Below are positions 45,225 through 54,203 of a DNA stretch of 64,000 nt, one piece after another; the stretch's first letter is position 1; each line of letters opens with the position of its first letter. The stretch spans positions 19,420 to 83,419 of the forward strand of contig JAURMI010000018.1 of the NCBI GenBank assembly GCA_030830785.1, given 5' to 3'. This DNA comes from Crocinitomicaceae bacterium (lineage in GTDB: Bacteria > Bacteroidota > Bacteroidia > Flavobacteriales_D > Crocinitomicaceae). The notes beneath the pieces were generated by a model. That model had not been told where the DNA came from, made no database searches, and was given only the letters and a program-made list of their open reading frames with translations. The translations under genes and the position numbers were made by a program.

Positions 45225-46020
45225 AGAAAGTACAGCTTATATTCAAAGTAAAACCAATGTTCAACCAAGCATCGGAATAATTTTGGGGACTGGGCTTGGT
45301 GGCTTGGTAAAAGAAATTGAAATTATCGATGAGATAAATTACCAAGATATACCACATTTCCCTGTATCTACTGTTGAAAGTCATTCGGGAAAATTGATAT
45401 TTGGGAGCATTGGAGGAAAAAACGTGGTGGCCATGCAAGGACGTTTTCATTACTATGAGGGCTACACGCTGCAACAAGTCACTTTTCCTGTAAGGGTAAT
45501 GAAGATGCTAGGTATTGAAAGGTTGTTTGTCAGCAATGCATCTGGCGGTGTGAATCCAGACTTTGAAGTTGGAGAAATCATGATAATGAATGACCACATT
45601 AATTTGTTTCCTGGTAATCCACTTATTGGAAAAAATATCGATGAATTAGGCCCTCGTTTCCCGGATATGAGTGATGCTTACGACCAATCAATGATCGACA
45701 AAGCTTGTCAAATAGCAAAGGAAAATGGAATCCGTGTTAGTGTTGGATGTTATGCGGGATTAACAGGTCCTACCCTCGAGACGCCTTCTGAATATAAATA
45801 CGTGCGCATCATTGGTGCAGATGCGGTTGGCATGTCTACCGTACCTGAAGTGATCGTAGCACGCCATATGGAAATTCCATGTTTCGCAATTTCTATTATC
45901 ACTGATTTAGGTGTTCCTGGAAAAATAATGAAAGTTAGTGTACAGGATGTAATCGATGTGGCCAGCAAACAAGAACCCAAGATGACTCAAATAATGAAAG
46001 AGCTCATTTCGAGTATCTAA
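45208..46020 (+). CDS. Purine nucleoside phosphorylase
   Basis: 270 residues of the trimeric PNP/MTAP family. The phosphate-binding IILGTGLGGLV opens the protein, followed by SHSGKLIFG and MQGRFHYYEGY; SNASGGVNPDFE and GPTLETPSEYK form the base-binding site. It cleaves purine ribonucleosides with phosphate. The start overlaps lpxK by 17 bases. Confidence 0.94.
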   Translation: MLNQIKESTAYIQSKTNVQPSIGIILGTGLGGLVKEIEIIDEINYQDIPHFPVSTVESHSGKLIFGSIGGKNVVAMQGRFHYYEGYTLQQVTFPVRVMKMLGIERLFVSNASGGVNPDFEVGEIMIMNDHINLFPGNPLIGKNIDELGPRFPDMSDAYDQSMIDKACQIAKENGIRVSVGCYAGLTGPTLETPSEYKYVRIIGADAVGMSTVPEVIVARHMEIPCFAISIITDLGVPGKIMKVSVQDVIDVASKQEPKMTQIMKELISSI

Positions 46021-46035
46021 TAACCCCATTATCCG

Positions 46036-47493
46036 ATGGATGAAGCAATTCGATCGCGCTATGAAGTAGTCATTGGACTTGAAGTCCATGCACAACTATT
46101 AACCAAAACTAAGGCCTACTCTTCTGATGTAAACACCTATGGTTCAGCACCTAATACCAATGTAAGTGCAATTACTTTGGGGCATCCAGGCACACTTCCG
46201 ATGATGAATCAAAAAACGATTGAATATGCCCTGCGCTTAGGAATCGCTTGTGATTGCCAAATAAATCAACATCAGCATTTTGCTCGTAAAAATTATTTTT
46301 ATCCAGATTTACCGAAAGGATATCAAATTACTCAAGACACAACACCAATTTGTACAGGTGGGCAGGTGTTGATTAGAAAAGAAGATGGGGAGAAAAAAGC
46401 AATACGGCTCACGCGAATTCACATGGAAGAGGATGCAGGAAAAAGCATTCATGATGTCGATGTATTCGATACGCTGGTTGATCTAAATCGTGCTGGAACG
46501 CCACTTTTAGAAATTGTTTCTGAACCAGATTTACGTTCTTCAATCGAGGCCTATAATTATTTAGTAGAAATCCGGAAGCTCTTGCGTTATTTAGACATCT
46601 GCGATGGCAATATGGAGGAAGGTTCTATGCGCTGTGATGCAAACGTATCGGTACGTCTTATAGGAAGTAAAGAATTTGGCACTAAGGTTGAAGTAAAGAA
46701 TATGAATTCAATGCGCAATGTTCAGCGTGCAATTGAATTTGAAACGCAACGTCAAATTGAAGCCATAGAAAACGGTGAATTACTTAGTCAAGAAACAAGA
46801 GGTTTCGACGCTTTGAAAGGCAGGACCATTTCTATGCGCACAAAAGAAGCGGCAAATGATTACCGCTATTTCCCTGAACCCGACTTACCTCCAATTGAAG
46901 TGAGCGAGGCCCAAATCGCAACTATTTCTGCCCAAATGCCTACCCTGCCAAATGTTTTATTTGAACGCTACACGAAGCAATATGGGCTCAGTGAATATGA
47001 TGCTTCTAATATCATTGATCAAAAGGGACTAGCGCTTTATTATGAAAGTCTCATTTCGTACAATTCAAATTATAAAGCCTCCGCCAATTGGCTTATGGGC
47101 GATATAAAATCTTATTTAAATGAACAAGGAATTGATATAAGCCAATTCCCTGTTTCACCTCAGCGTATTTCGGCACTTATCGAACTTATAGATGAAGGAA
47201 AAATCTCAAACACAATTGCCTCACAAAGAATTTTTCCGGCGCTATTTCAATCTGAAAATTCGCCCTTAGAAATTGCACAATCTTTAAATTTATTGCAAAG
47301 TTCTGATTCTAATGAACTAGAAGGATATATAGATAAGGTAATGGAACTCAACGTTACGGAAGTTCAAAGGTATAAGAATGGTGAAAAGCAACTTATTGGC
47401 TTTTTTATGGGGCAGATTATGAAAGTTTCAGGCGGAAAAGCAGACCCTAAGGCTTCAAATTCCTTAATGCGACAAAAACTTGATTCATTATGA
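46036..47493 (+). CDS. gatB: Asp-tRNA(Asn)/Glu-tRNA(Gln) amidotransferase subunit B
   Basis: 485 residues; with GatA and GatC it amidates Glu-tRNA(Gln) or Asp-tRNA(Asn). The opening YEVVIGLEVHAQLLTKTK, the GHPGTLP, FARKNYFYPDLPKGYQI and EEGSMRCDANVS blocks, and the C-terminal GatB/YqeY domain (about 335-485) are all canonical. GatA and GatC are not in the window. Its end overlaps the first TlpA-like gene by four bases. Confidence 0.97.
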   Translation: MDEAIRSRYEVVIGLEVHAQLLTKTKAYSSDVNTYGSAPNTNVSAITLGHPGTLPMMNQKTIEYALRLGIACDCQINQHQHFARKNYFYPDLPKGYQITQDTTPICTGGQVLIRKEDGEKKAIRLTRIHMEEDAGKSIHDVDVFDTLVDLNRAGTPLLEIVSEPDLRSSIEAYNYLVEIRKLLRYLDICDGNMEEGSMRCDANVSVRLIGSKEFGTKVEVKNMNSMRNVQRAIEFETQRQIEAIENGELLSQETRGFDALKGRTISMRTKEAANDYRYFPEPDLPPIEVSEAQIATISAQMPTLPNVLFERYTKQYGLSEYDASNIIDQKGLALYYESLISYNSNYKASANWLMGDIKSYLNEQGIDISQFPVSPQRISALIELIDEGKISNTIASQRIFPALFQSENSPLEIAQSLNLLQSSDSNELEGYIDKVMELNVTEVQRYKNGEKQLIGFFMGQIMKVSGGKADPKASNSLMRQKLDSL

Positions 47494-48677
47494 AGCAATC
47501 ATGGACTAGAGGTCAAAAAATTTTTGTTGTTGCTCTTTTGCTTGCAATTCTCTCAGTGATTTTATGGGTATCGCGCAGTGACCTCGAAAAAAATAGCTTG
47601 AAGGAAAACATTGTCATCAAAGGAAAAATTATTGGCGCTCAAGGCTTACAAATTTATTTAGAGGCTCCGAGTAATCGAGGTACTATTTCTATTGCGCAAA
47701 CAGAAATTGAGGCAGATGGCACCTTTGAAATTCCAGCAAATATTCCGGGATTAGGCATATATAATTTGAGATTATCTGATTTAAACGGCAGCACTCTTTG
47801 GCTACCATTACAACCCAAGGATGAACTTAGCCTTGAAGCAAAATTGAATTCTTTTAGTATTGAGCCGGGCATAAAGGGAGTAGCATGGGCAGAAACTTAT
47901 AAAGAATTGATGGAGGCAACTAAAGAATTTGAGGAGTTGCAAAGTTCCTTACAACAAATGTCACAACTAGTTAGCCAAGATTCATTAACAGCACTTTATG
48001 GCAAAGCCAAAAATAAGTACGAAGGCTTTTGTTCTCGTGCCATTTTAAATGATTTGAATAGTCCGCTTAATATCTTGCTCAGCATGAATTTATTACCAAC
48101 CACAGGATTTGAAGATTGGAATACTGCACATTTACAAACACTACAAAAACTTAGTGATGCATACACATTGAAATATGCAAACCAACCCGCAAGCCAAAAT
48201 ATGCAAGCCCAATACCATCAAATTGAAGACGCCTATTTTGCTTTTACACAAACAACCAATGGCAGTATGGTTGCTCCAGATATTAATCTTCTAGATCCTC
48301 AACAAAAGATGCTTTCGTTGAGTTCTTTAAAAGGGAAATATGTTTTAATAGACTTTTGGGCCTCTTGGTGTGGTCCATGTAAAAGTGAAATGCCCAATGT
48401 AATAGCTCTTTATAACAAATACAAAAACAAAGGTTTCACCATCTATAGTGTTTCCTTAGATGATAACGCAAGTAAATGGAAAGAAGCCATTAAAACCTGG
48501 GGAATGTCCTGGACCAACCACGTAAGCGACTTAAAAGGTTGGAATTCAGACATGCCAGCACTTTATCATTTCGATGGCATCCCATACACCGTACTCATTA
48601 ATCCTGATGGCAAAATAATTGGAACTAATTTGAGAGGGTCTAAACTCCAAGAAAAACTTGCTTCAATTTTTAAATAA
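47490..48677 (+). CDS. TlpA-like thioredoxin with DUF4369-type N-terminal domain (copy 1)
   Basis: 395 residues. A membrane anchor (about 11-26) is followed by a beta-rich domain that resembles DUF4369 (about 40-130), a helical stretch, and a thioredoxin/AhpC-TSA domain from about 265 with active site WCGPC (Cys294, Cys297). Such proteins are reductants or disulfide carriers on the periplasmic side. It overlaps gatB by four bases and is followed by a paralogue of the same layout. Confidence 0.9.
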   Translation: MKQSWTRGQKIFVVALLLAILSVILWVSRSDLEKNSLKENIVIKGKIIGAQGLQIYLEAPSNRGTISIAQTEIEADGTFEIPANIPGLGIYNLRLSDLNGSTLWLPLQPKDELSLEAKLNSFSIEPGIKGVAWAETYKELMEATKEFEELQSSLQQMSQLVSQDSLTALYGKAKNKYEGFCSRAILNDLNSPLNILLSMNLLPTTGFEDWNTAHLQTLQKLSDAYTLKYANQPASQNMQAQYHQIEDAYFAFTQTTNGSMVAPDINLLDPQQKMLSLSSLKGKYVLIDFWASWCGPCKSEMPNVIALYNKYKNKGFTIYSVSLDDNASKWKEAIKTWGMSWTNHVSDLKGWNSDMPALYHFDGIPYTVLINPDGKIIGTNLRGSKLQEKLASIFK

Positions 48678-48678
48678 C

Positions 48679-49785
48679 ATGAAAAATCTGCTATTCATAT
48701 TGGGTCTTTTTTCAACGGTCAGTTATGGCCAAATTCTAGATTTTAATATAAGTGGGCAAATATTTTCTAGTGGCGCAGATTCAATTTATTTATCTCAGCA
48801 ATTCGGCACCACGTATAAAAATTATTCAGCTACAAGCCTTTCAAAAGATGGTTTTTTCTCATTAAGTGGGAAAATTCCTAGTCCCGATTATTACTTGTTG
48901 CGCTTTGGCAACAATAGCTTACATGTAGTCATCCGCGATACTAGTCATATTAAAATTTATGGCGATGGAAGAAATTTAGCATCGCACCTCAATTTTGTCA
49001 ATTCTGAAGAATCTCGTCAAATGCATGAATATATGGTGTTGACTACTAGTTGGAGAATTAAAACAGATTCCGCTTTGTTGGCGATAAAAACGGATCCTAG
49101 TCAGGAAAAAAATATTAATGCCTACATGACCAATGCGTATGCGCAATACCAAACAGCGCTTCAAAGTTTTATTGGCATGTATGGCCATTCTGCAGCGCTC
49201 GTTTTACCTTTGAGTGCCATACAACTGGAAAATGATTTTCCAACTTATGAAAAATTAGTTGTTGCTCTTTTTGAAAGTTTTCATCAAAGCCCAATTGTTC
49301 AAAGCTTTTACAATAACTATTTAGAAAAAAAACAACAAATTGAAGAGGCAGATCCTTTTGCTAAAGGCAAACCCATCATTGAATTTGAAGAACTATTAAG
49401 AGACGGTAAAAAAACAATGAGGTTATCTGATTTGCGTGGTCAGGTGGTTTTGCTAGATTTTTGGGCATCATGGTGTGGACCTTGTAGGAAAGAAAACCCA
49501 AATGTGGTAAAAAACTATCAAAAATATAACGGTGCTGGATTTACAGTAATGAGCGTTTCATTGGATTCAAACAAAGACAAGTGGCTAGCAGCAATTGAAG
49601 CTGATGGACTCTCCTGGCCAAATCATGTTAGCGATCTTGGCGGCTGGAACAGTAAGGTGGCTCAACTTTATGGAGTTCATTCTATTCCATTTACCATACT
49701 CATTGACAAAGAGGGCAAAGTCATTGCAACCAATTTAAGAGGGCAGGCATTAGAAGAAAAATTAAGAGAAATCTTTGGATTTTAA
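48679..49785 (+). CDS. TlpA-like thioredoxin with DUF4369-type N-terminal domain (copy 2)
   Basis: 368 residues from the ATG at 48679 (an upstream in-frame TTG lies inside copy 1 and would spoil the signal peptide). Signal peptide 1-18 (ends SYGQ). The layout is the same as copy 1, with active site Cys266 and Cys269. The C-terminal 110 residues are strikingly alike in the two copies (both contain NHVSDL-GWNS and NLRG-xL-EKL), while the N-terminal halves diverged. It starts one base after the copy 1 stop. Confidence 0.9.
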   Translation: MKNLLFILGLFSTVSYGQILDFNISGQIFSSGADSIYLSQQFGTTYKNYSATSLSKDGFFSLSGKIPSPDYYLLRFGNNSLHVVIRDTSHIKIYGDGRNLASHLNFVNSEESRQMHEYMVLTTSWRIKTDSALLAIKTDPSQEKNINAYMTNAYAQYQTALQSFIGMYGHSAALVLPLSAIQLENDFPTYEKLVVALFESFHQSPIVQSFYNNYLEKKQQIEEADPFAKGKPIIEFEELLRDGKKTMRLSDLRGQVVLLDFWASWCGPCRKENPNVVKNYQKYNGAGFTVMSVSLDSNKDKWLAAIEADGLSWPNHVSDLGGWNSKVAQLYGVHSIPFTILIDKEGKVIATNLRGQALEEKLREIFGF

Positions 49786-50564
49786 TGAATAATATTCGTC
49801 CATATCATTATTTTGTATCAGACCTTCATTTGGGTGCTCCCGACCAAGCCCAGAGTAAAGAAAGAGAAAAAGCATTTGTGGCATGGCTAGACCATATCGG
49901 AGATTCTGCCAAAACCATCTACCTATTAGGTGATGTATTCGATTTTTGGTTTGAATATAAAAAAGTAATTCCCAAGGGATACACCCGACTTTTTGGTAAA
50001 CTTGCCGATCTTTCAGATGCAGGTGTCGAAATTCATTTTTTCAAAGGCAATCACGACATGTGGGTTAAAGATTATTTTCAAGAAGAATTATCTATTACTG
50101 TGCACAGTAATGAATTGGTATTAAACATTGAAAATACTTCGATTTTTCTTCATCACGGCGACGGTCTCGGGCCTGGCGATTTAAAATATAAATTGATCAA
50201 ATCCATTTTTAGAAGTAAAATTTGTAGGTGGTTTTTTGCACGCCTCCATCCGAACTTCGGAATAGGACTGGCTTCATTTCTATCGCTGCGAAGCAGAATA
50301 AAAAGTAGTGCAAAAGATGCCATTTATAACGGGCCAGAACGAGAATTACTCTATCAATTTATTGAATCAAATCAAGAAAAAACAAAACACGATTATTACA
50401 TCTTTGGACACAGGCACTTGCCTCTTTTTCTACCCTTAGAACAAACAGTGTATATTAACTCTGGAGATTGGCTCAAGTATAACACTTTCGTAAGATTCGA
50501 TGGGAGTAAAATGGAGCTCCTACAATGGCAACAAAATAAGGTTAACAAGTATAATGGAAACTAG
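49785..50564 (+). CDS. lpxH: UDP-2,3-diacylglucosamine diphosphatase
   Basis: 259-residue calcineurin-like metallophosphoesterase of lipid A synthesis. All metal motifs are visible: SDLHLGAPD, LGDVFDFWFEY, KGNHDMW, HHGDGLGPGD and GHRHLP. The start overlaps the upstream stop (TAATG), and its last 11 bases overlap tsaE. Confidence 0.95.
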   Translation: MNNIRPYHYFVSDLHLGAPDQAQSKEREKAFVAWLDHIGDSAKTIYLLGDVFDFWFEYKKVIPKGYTRLFGKLADLSDAGVEIHFFKGNHDMWVKDYFQEELSITVHSNELVLNIENTSIFLHHGDGLGPGDLKYKLIKSIFRSKICRWFFARLHPNFGIGLASFLSLRSRIKSSAKDAIYNGPERELLYQFIESNQEKTKHDYYIFGHRHLPLFLPLEQTVYINSGDWLKYNTFVRFDGSKMELLQWQQNKVNKYNGN

Positions 50565-50994
50565 AACGCTCAGAAATTGGCAAAATGTTCACTTAAATGA
50601 GTTAACCAAAATTGCTGCCGAAATCTGGGACTTACTCCCAATGCCTAGCACCATTGGATTAGTAGCTGAAATGGGGGCTGGTAAAACTACACTTGTAAAA
50701 TCCTTGCTCAATGAAGCAAAGGTTAGCCAGTTTGAAGGGTCTCCTACTTTTGCAATCGTGCAATCGTATTGTTCGCCAATAAAAGGCAATATCTATCACC
50801 TTGATTGTTTTAGGATTGAATCCCAGCATGAAGCTTTTGAGCTTGGTCTTGAAGAATTATTGGACGAATCGGCCTACTTTTTTATAGAATGGCCGCAAAA
50901 TATTGGGCCAATACTTCCAAATGAACTCTTTTGGCTGTATATTCGTTCTAACAACGACCAAAGTCGGGAAATTACGCTTTGCCATGACTACTGA
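50554..50994 (+). CDS. tsaE: tRNA threonylcarbamoyladenosine biosynthesis ATPase TsaE
   Basis: 146 residues from the ATG at 50554; a GTG further upstream inside lpxH would add unrelated residues. The P-loop AEMGAGKTT (39-47), the SPTFAIV strand, the HLDCFR motif and FIEWPQNIG are family-specific. It drives the TsaBDE cycle that makes t6A in tRNA. It overlaps lpxH and ald by 11 bases each, so the three are translationally coupled. Confidence 0.95.
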   Translation: METRTLRNWQNVHLNELTKIAAEIWDLLPMPSTIGLVAEMGAGKTTLVKSLLNEAKVSQFEGSPTFAIVQSYCSPIKGNIYHLDCFRIESQHEAFELGLEELLDESAYFFIEWPQNIGPILPNELFWLYIRSNNDQSREITLCHDY

Positions 50995-52204
50995 TCCACA
51001 TTTACTCAAATCGCTCATTCAACAAGGCGCCTTAATGCCAAAAGAGGATCTATTAGAAGTGGGCCAAAAAAAAGGGAAACTTCAAATAGGGATACCAAAA
51101 GAAATCTCCTTTCAGGAACGTAGGGTTGCTTTGGTGCCCGAAGCAGTTGGGTTGCTTATTGCAAATGGTCATGAAGTAAAAATTGAGAGCAAGGCAGGAG
51201 AAGGAGCCCATTTTACAGACAATGAATATAGTGAAGTTGGCGCTCAGATAGTTTATAACCAAAAGGAAATCTACCATGCAGATATAATTCTCAAAGTTGC
51301 GCCTCCTACTGAAGAAGAATTACAACTCATGCCGGGAAATCAAACTTTTATTTCTGCTTTACAGTTGGCAACGCAACCAAAAGAAATTCTTCAACAATTG
51401 GCTTCTAAAAAAATAACTGCCGTAGCCTGGGATTACATCAGAGATGAGGAAAATGTATTTTCGATCGTTCGAACCATGAGTGAAATTGCCGGAACAACTT
51501 CTGTTTTGGTTGCCGCAGAATTATTGTCTTCTTTCTCAAAGGGCAAAGGGCTTATGCTAGGAGGCATTGCCGGTGTGCAACCAACTGAGATTGTCATTTT
51601 AGGGGCAGGAACAGTTGGTCAGTTTGCAACAAGATCGGCACTTGGGCTTGGTGCTTCAGTAAAAGTGTTTGATAATTCCCTCTCTAGATTACGGCGCTTA
51701 CAAAACGATATGGGGGCTCGTGTTTACACCTCGATTTTACAGCCTAAAGTTTTAGCAAAGGCAGTGCGAAGAGCTGATGTGGTTATAGGTGCACTGCGTT
51801 CTAAAATTGGTAGAACGCCTTGTGTCGTGAGTGAAGAAATGATAGCCCAAATGAAACCAGGTTCTGTTGTATTAGACATCAGTATTGATCATGGTGGTTG
51901 CTTTGAAACATCGCGAATCACTAATCATAGCGAGCCTACATTTATCAAACATGGTGTAACGCATTATTGCGTACCAAATATCGCCTCTCGGGTTTCTAGA
52001 ACTGCCTCCTTTGCGCTTTCAAATACGCTTTCACCACTTATTTTAGAAATGGGTGAGCGCGGTGGTGTTGCTGAACTGATTAAAACACACCATGGCTTTA
52101 GAAATGGTGTTTATATGTTTAGAGGAATTCTCACCAACGAAGTGCTTGGAAAGGTCTTCGATTTGCAATATAAGGACATCAACCTGATCCTACCCGGAAT
52201 CTGA
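50984..52204 (+). CDS. ald: Alanine dehydrogenase
   Basis: 406 residues from the ATG at 50984. The AlaDH/PNT N-terminal domain has GIPKEISFQERRVALVPEAV and AGEGAHFTDNEY; the Rossmann domain has ILGAGTVGQFATRSALGLGA, and ISIDHGGCFETS and NIASRVSRTASFAL complete the site. An N-terminal extension of about 33 residues precedes the usual start, as in Bacteroidota homologues. It converts alanine to pyruvate with NAD. The start overlaps tsaE by 11 bases and the stop overlaps the next gene by one. Confidence 0.93.
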   Translation: MTTDPHLLKSLIQQGALMPKEDLLEVGQKKGKLQIGIPKEISFQERRVALVPEAVGLLIANGHEVKIESKAGEGAHFTDNEYSEVGAQIVYNQKEIYHADIILKVAPPTEEELQLMPGNQTFISALQLATQPKEILQQLASKKITAVAWDYIRDEENVFSIVRTMSEIAGTTSVLVAAELLSSFSKGKGLMLGGIAGVQPTEIVILGAGTVGQFATRSALGLGASVKVFDNSLSRLRRLQNDMGARVYTSILQPKVLAKAVRRADVVIGALRSKIGRTPCVVSEEMIAQMKPGSVVLDISIDHGGCFETSRITNHSEPTFIKHGVTHYCVPNIASRVSRTASFALSNTLSPLILEMGERGGVAELIKTHHGFRNGVYMFRGILTNEVLGKVFDLQYKDINLILPGI

Positions 52205-52659
52205 TGTCGATACTGACGCCTCTTCAACTACCCAAAGCACAACTTCAATTAAGTAGTAATGCTGGGCGCATTTACGTGCAATGTTTGTTACGTCAAAAAA
52301 AAATCATTTTAACCCAGGAAGAGTGGGTTCGACAACACCTCATCTATTACTTTCAAAAAACTTTGAACTACCCTTTAGAAAAAATGGCAATTGAAAAAGA
52401 AATCAAATTTGATGGTTTTATTCGGCGTTGGGATTTAGTGGTTTATGATTCAAATTTTATGCCCTATATATTGGTAGAATGCAAGGCTCCGCAAATTAAA
52501 TTAACACATGAAGTCTTTATGCAAATTTCGACGTATCAGTCTAAGGTTCAAGCTCCATATCTTATATTAAGCAACGGCATAGATCATTTAATTTATCAAG
52601 TTGATGATTTGAAAAAACGCTTGGAAAGATTAGATTTTTTTCCTCCTTATATGCGATAA
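52204..52659 (+). CDS. HsdR N-terminal domain-like (PD-(D/E)xK fold) stand-alone protein
   Basis: 151 residues that match the type I restriction HsdR_N_2 fold. The nuclease residues of this fold are visible: Asp77 in RRWDLVVYD and Glu92-Cys-Lys94 in ILVECKAPQ. No helicase domain, specificity or methylase subunit is near, so this is not a restriction system. Family members of this size occur in Bacteroidota housekeeping contexts; the role is unknown. Its start overlaps ald by one base and its stop lies three bases from the convergent DUF4924 gene. Confidence 0.85.
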   Translation: MSILTPLQLPKAQLQLSSNAGRIYVQCLLRQKKIILTQEEWVRQHLIYYFQKTLNYPLEKMAIEKEIKFDGFIRRWDLVVYDSNFMPYILVECKAPQIKLTHEVFMQISTYQSKVQAPYLILSNGIDHLIYQVDDLKKRLERLDFFPPYMR

Positions 52660-52662
52660 TGA

Positions 52663-53217
52663 TCAATTTTGAATAAAGTTCAACTCGCCTAAACGCATGC
52701 GTTTATATTGCGCTGAAAGATAGGCCAATTGCAAACGAAAAAGTTCCATTGCCGATTCTGTTTGTTGACCAATTTGTTGTTTGTTAATTTTCAATTGAAG
52801 TTTCATAAACATAGCATGAAGCAAGGTCTCAATGTCATGTCTATTTGACATATTAGACTTTTGTTTAAATGCCTGCAAAGCTTCATTGGCCTGATCGCAA
52901 AGCTTTTTGTAATGATCATCATTGAGAATTGTAAGCAAAGTATTGTGCAAGTAGATGAGCTCTATTAAGATTTCTTCAACTATTTCTATATGGCCCTCTT
53001 TTTGTAATTGACGTTGCTGCATTTCACCAACCAATTGACTATACCAATCAAAATGCAATTGATAATCATCAGTTTTTTCAAGTGCTGGTTTTAAAAACTC
53101 TTTATCTATAAGATTTATATCGAGACCGTATGAGCGAATAATTGCCTCAATTTGAAAAATAAAAAGAAGAAATTCAGCGACATTTTCAGTTTGTAAATTA
53201 GCATTTGGCTTCATCAC
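52663..53217 (-). CDS. DUF4924 family protein
   Basis: 184 residues, mostly alpha-helical, without membrane segments or signal. The opening VAEFLLFIFQIEAIIRSYG and the YLHNTLL and LQLAYLSAQYKRMRLGELNF blocks fit the Bacteroidota DUF4924 family. Third gene of a leftward unit with the OmpH-like lipoprotein (four-base overlap) and the 82-residue protein. The function is unknown. Confidence 0.85.
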   Translation of the reverse strand: MMKPNANLQTENVAEFLLFIFQIEAIIRSYGLDINLIDKEFLKPALEKTDDYQLHFDWYSQLVGEMQQRQLQKEGHIEIVEEILIELIYLHNTLLTILNDDHYKKLCDQANEALQAFKQKSNMSNRHDIETLLHAMFMKLQLKINKQQIGQQTESAMELFRLQLAYLSAQYKRMRLGELNFIQN

Positions 53218-53804
53218 TTGAGCTCTTTTTCAATCTTTTTTTGATTGTCATTTAGAAAGATTACAAAGGCTTCAGTTACATCTAAATTAGGATTGATGTA
53301 ATTGAATTGGCCGCCTTGATCGTAAGCAAGCAATAAATCTATATTATTTTCTTCAGAAAAAATTTTACCCCACTCTGTTACCTTTTTATTAATTGCCTCC
53401 AGAGATTTTAAAGTCTCAGATTCAATTCGTACACTTTCATTTTGCTGAAAACTCAGCACCCGCTGTTGCAATTGCTGTGCCTTTTCTTGTGCTTTTATCA
53501 TTTCGTTTTGAGACAACAAACCTGCCCTGGCTTCTTGGTCTTTTTTAACCACATAAGCCTCGTATTCGGAGTTGAGTTGCTTTAACTTAGTTTCAAATTG
53601 TGATTTCATTTTCTCAATGGATGCTTCCTCCTTCTTGAAATATTCAAAGTGTTTTTTTAAACTGTCATTTGAATAGAAGGCGATTTTAAGACCATCAATT
53701 GGCTGCACGGATACTTTTGCAGAGGAATTATTCTTCTTTGACTCTTTTGAGGAGCATCCCATTAAAAGGGAAATAACTATTAAAATTGGGAGTAGTTTAT
53801 TCAT
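53214..53804 (-). CDS. OmpH/Skp-like periplasmic lipoprotein
   Basis: 196 residues. A lipoprotein signal ends in LLMGC (Cys17). The mature part has the Skp/OmpH fold pattern: a short strand pair around KIAFYSNDSL, then a long coiled coil (about 55-145), then a beta strand end with NIDLLLAYD and a final DVTEAFVIFLND. Skp-like proteins hold outer-membrane proteins in the periplasm; here the lipid anchor would tether it. It overlaps both neighbours on the same strand (four and eight bases). Confidence 0.87.
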   Translation of the reverse strand: MNKLLPILIVISLLMGCSSKESKKNNSSAKVSVQPIDGLKIAFYSNDSLKKHFEYFKKEEASIEKMKSQFETKLKQLNSEYEAYVVKKDQEARAGLLSQNEMIKAQEKAQQLQQRVLSFQQNESVRIESETLKSLEAINKKVTEWGKIFSEENNIDLLLAYDQGGQFNYINPNLDVTEAFVIFLNDNQKKIEKELK

Positions 53805-54045
53805 CGGTAGTGGTTCTTAATAATTGAAGCCAACGCGAGCGCATATTTACAAAATCTTTTAAGCAAGCGGTATAAAAAGCTGCATCTAGATTCTTTTCAA
53901 GCTGATCTAAATTAGATATCTCAGATGTTGGAACTTTGAAATGCTGTTCATAGTCGTCGAGAACAATAGAAAGAAGATATTTATCATTGTATTGGTGTAA
54001 ACAAACCTTAAAATGATCATGAGATATTTGACGCAATAAACGCAT
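53797..54045 (-). CDS. Small conserved-looking protein of unknown function (82 residues)
   Basis: 82 residues, soluble, mixed helix and strand (FKVCLHQYNDKYLLSIVLDD, then a helical half). No family recognised. Reasons to regard it as real: an exact TATATTTG element four bases before the ATG, an eight-base overlap with the OmpH-like gene, and the same strand and spacing as its cluster. A longer overlapping frame in another phase (53907-54176) lacks these. Confidence 0.7.
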   Translation of the reverse strand: MRLLRQISHDHFKVCLHQYNDKYLLSIVLDDYEQHFKVPTSEISNLDQLEKNLDAAFYTACLKDFVNMRSRWLQLLRTTTDE

Positions 54046-54049
54046 AGCA

Positions 54050-54057
54050 CAAATATA
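54050..54057 (-). promoter_or_regulatory. -7 promoter element of the 82-residue protein / OmpH / DUF4924 unit
   Basis: TATATTTG on the minus strand, four bases before the ATG at 54045. It lies in the 158-base divergent gap before the RRM gene; the rest of the gap (54058-54203) is AT-rich and shows no clear element for the RRM gene. Confidence 0.6.
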
Positions 54058-54203
54058 AGCATTTTGAGCCCCTTATTGCGTTTGCAAACTACATGTATAT
54101 TGAATATTTTTATCCAAAATAGAATGACTTTTGCAATTTTATTATAAATTCGGTCAAAGAATTTGATAGTATTCATTAAAGTCAGTGTTGTTTAAATTAA
54201 ATT

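Noticed and set aside
52204..52659. A type I restriction system
   Set aside because: Only the HsdR N-terminal fold is present; no helicase, specificity or methylase gene is near.
53907..54176. An 89-codon minus-strand frame overlapping the 82-residue gene
   Set aside because: It would cover the promoter element and has no coupling with the following genes; composition is Phe/Ile-rich as in a shadow frame.
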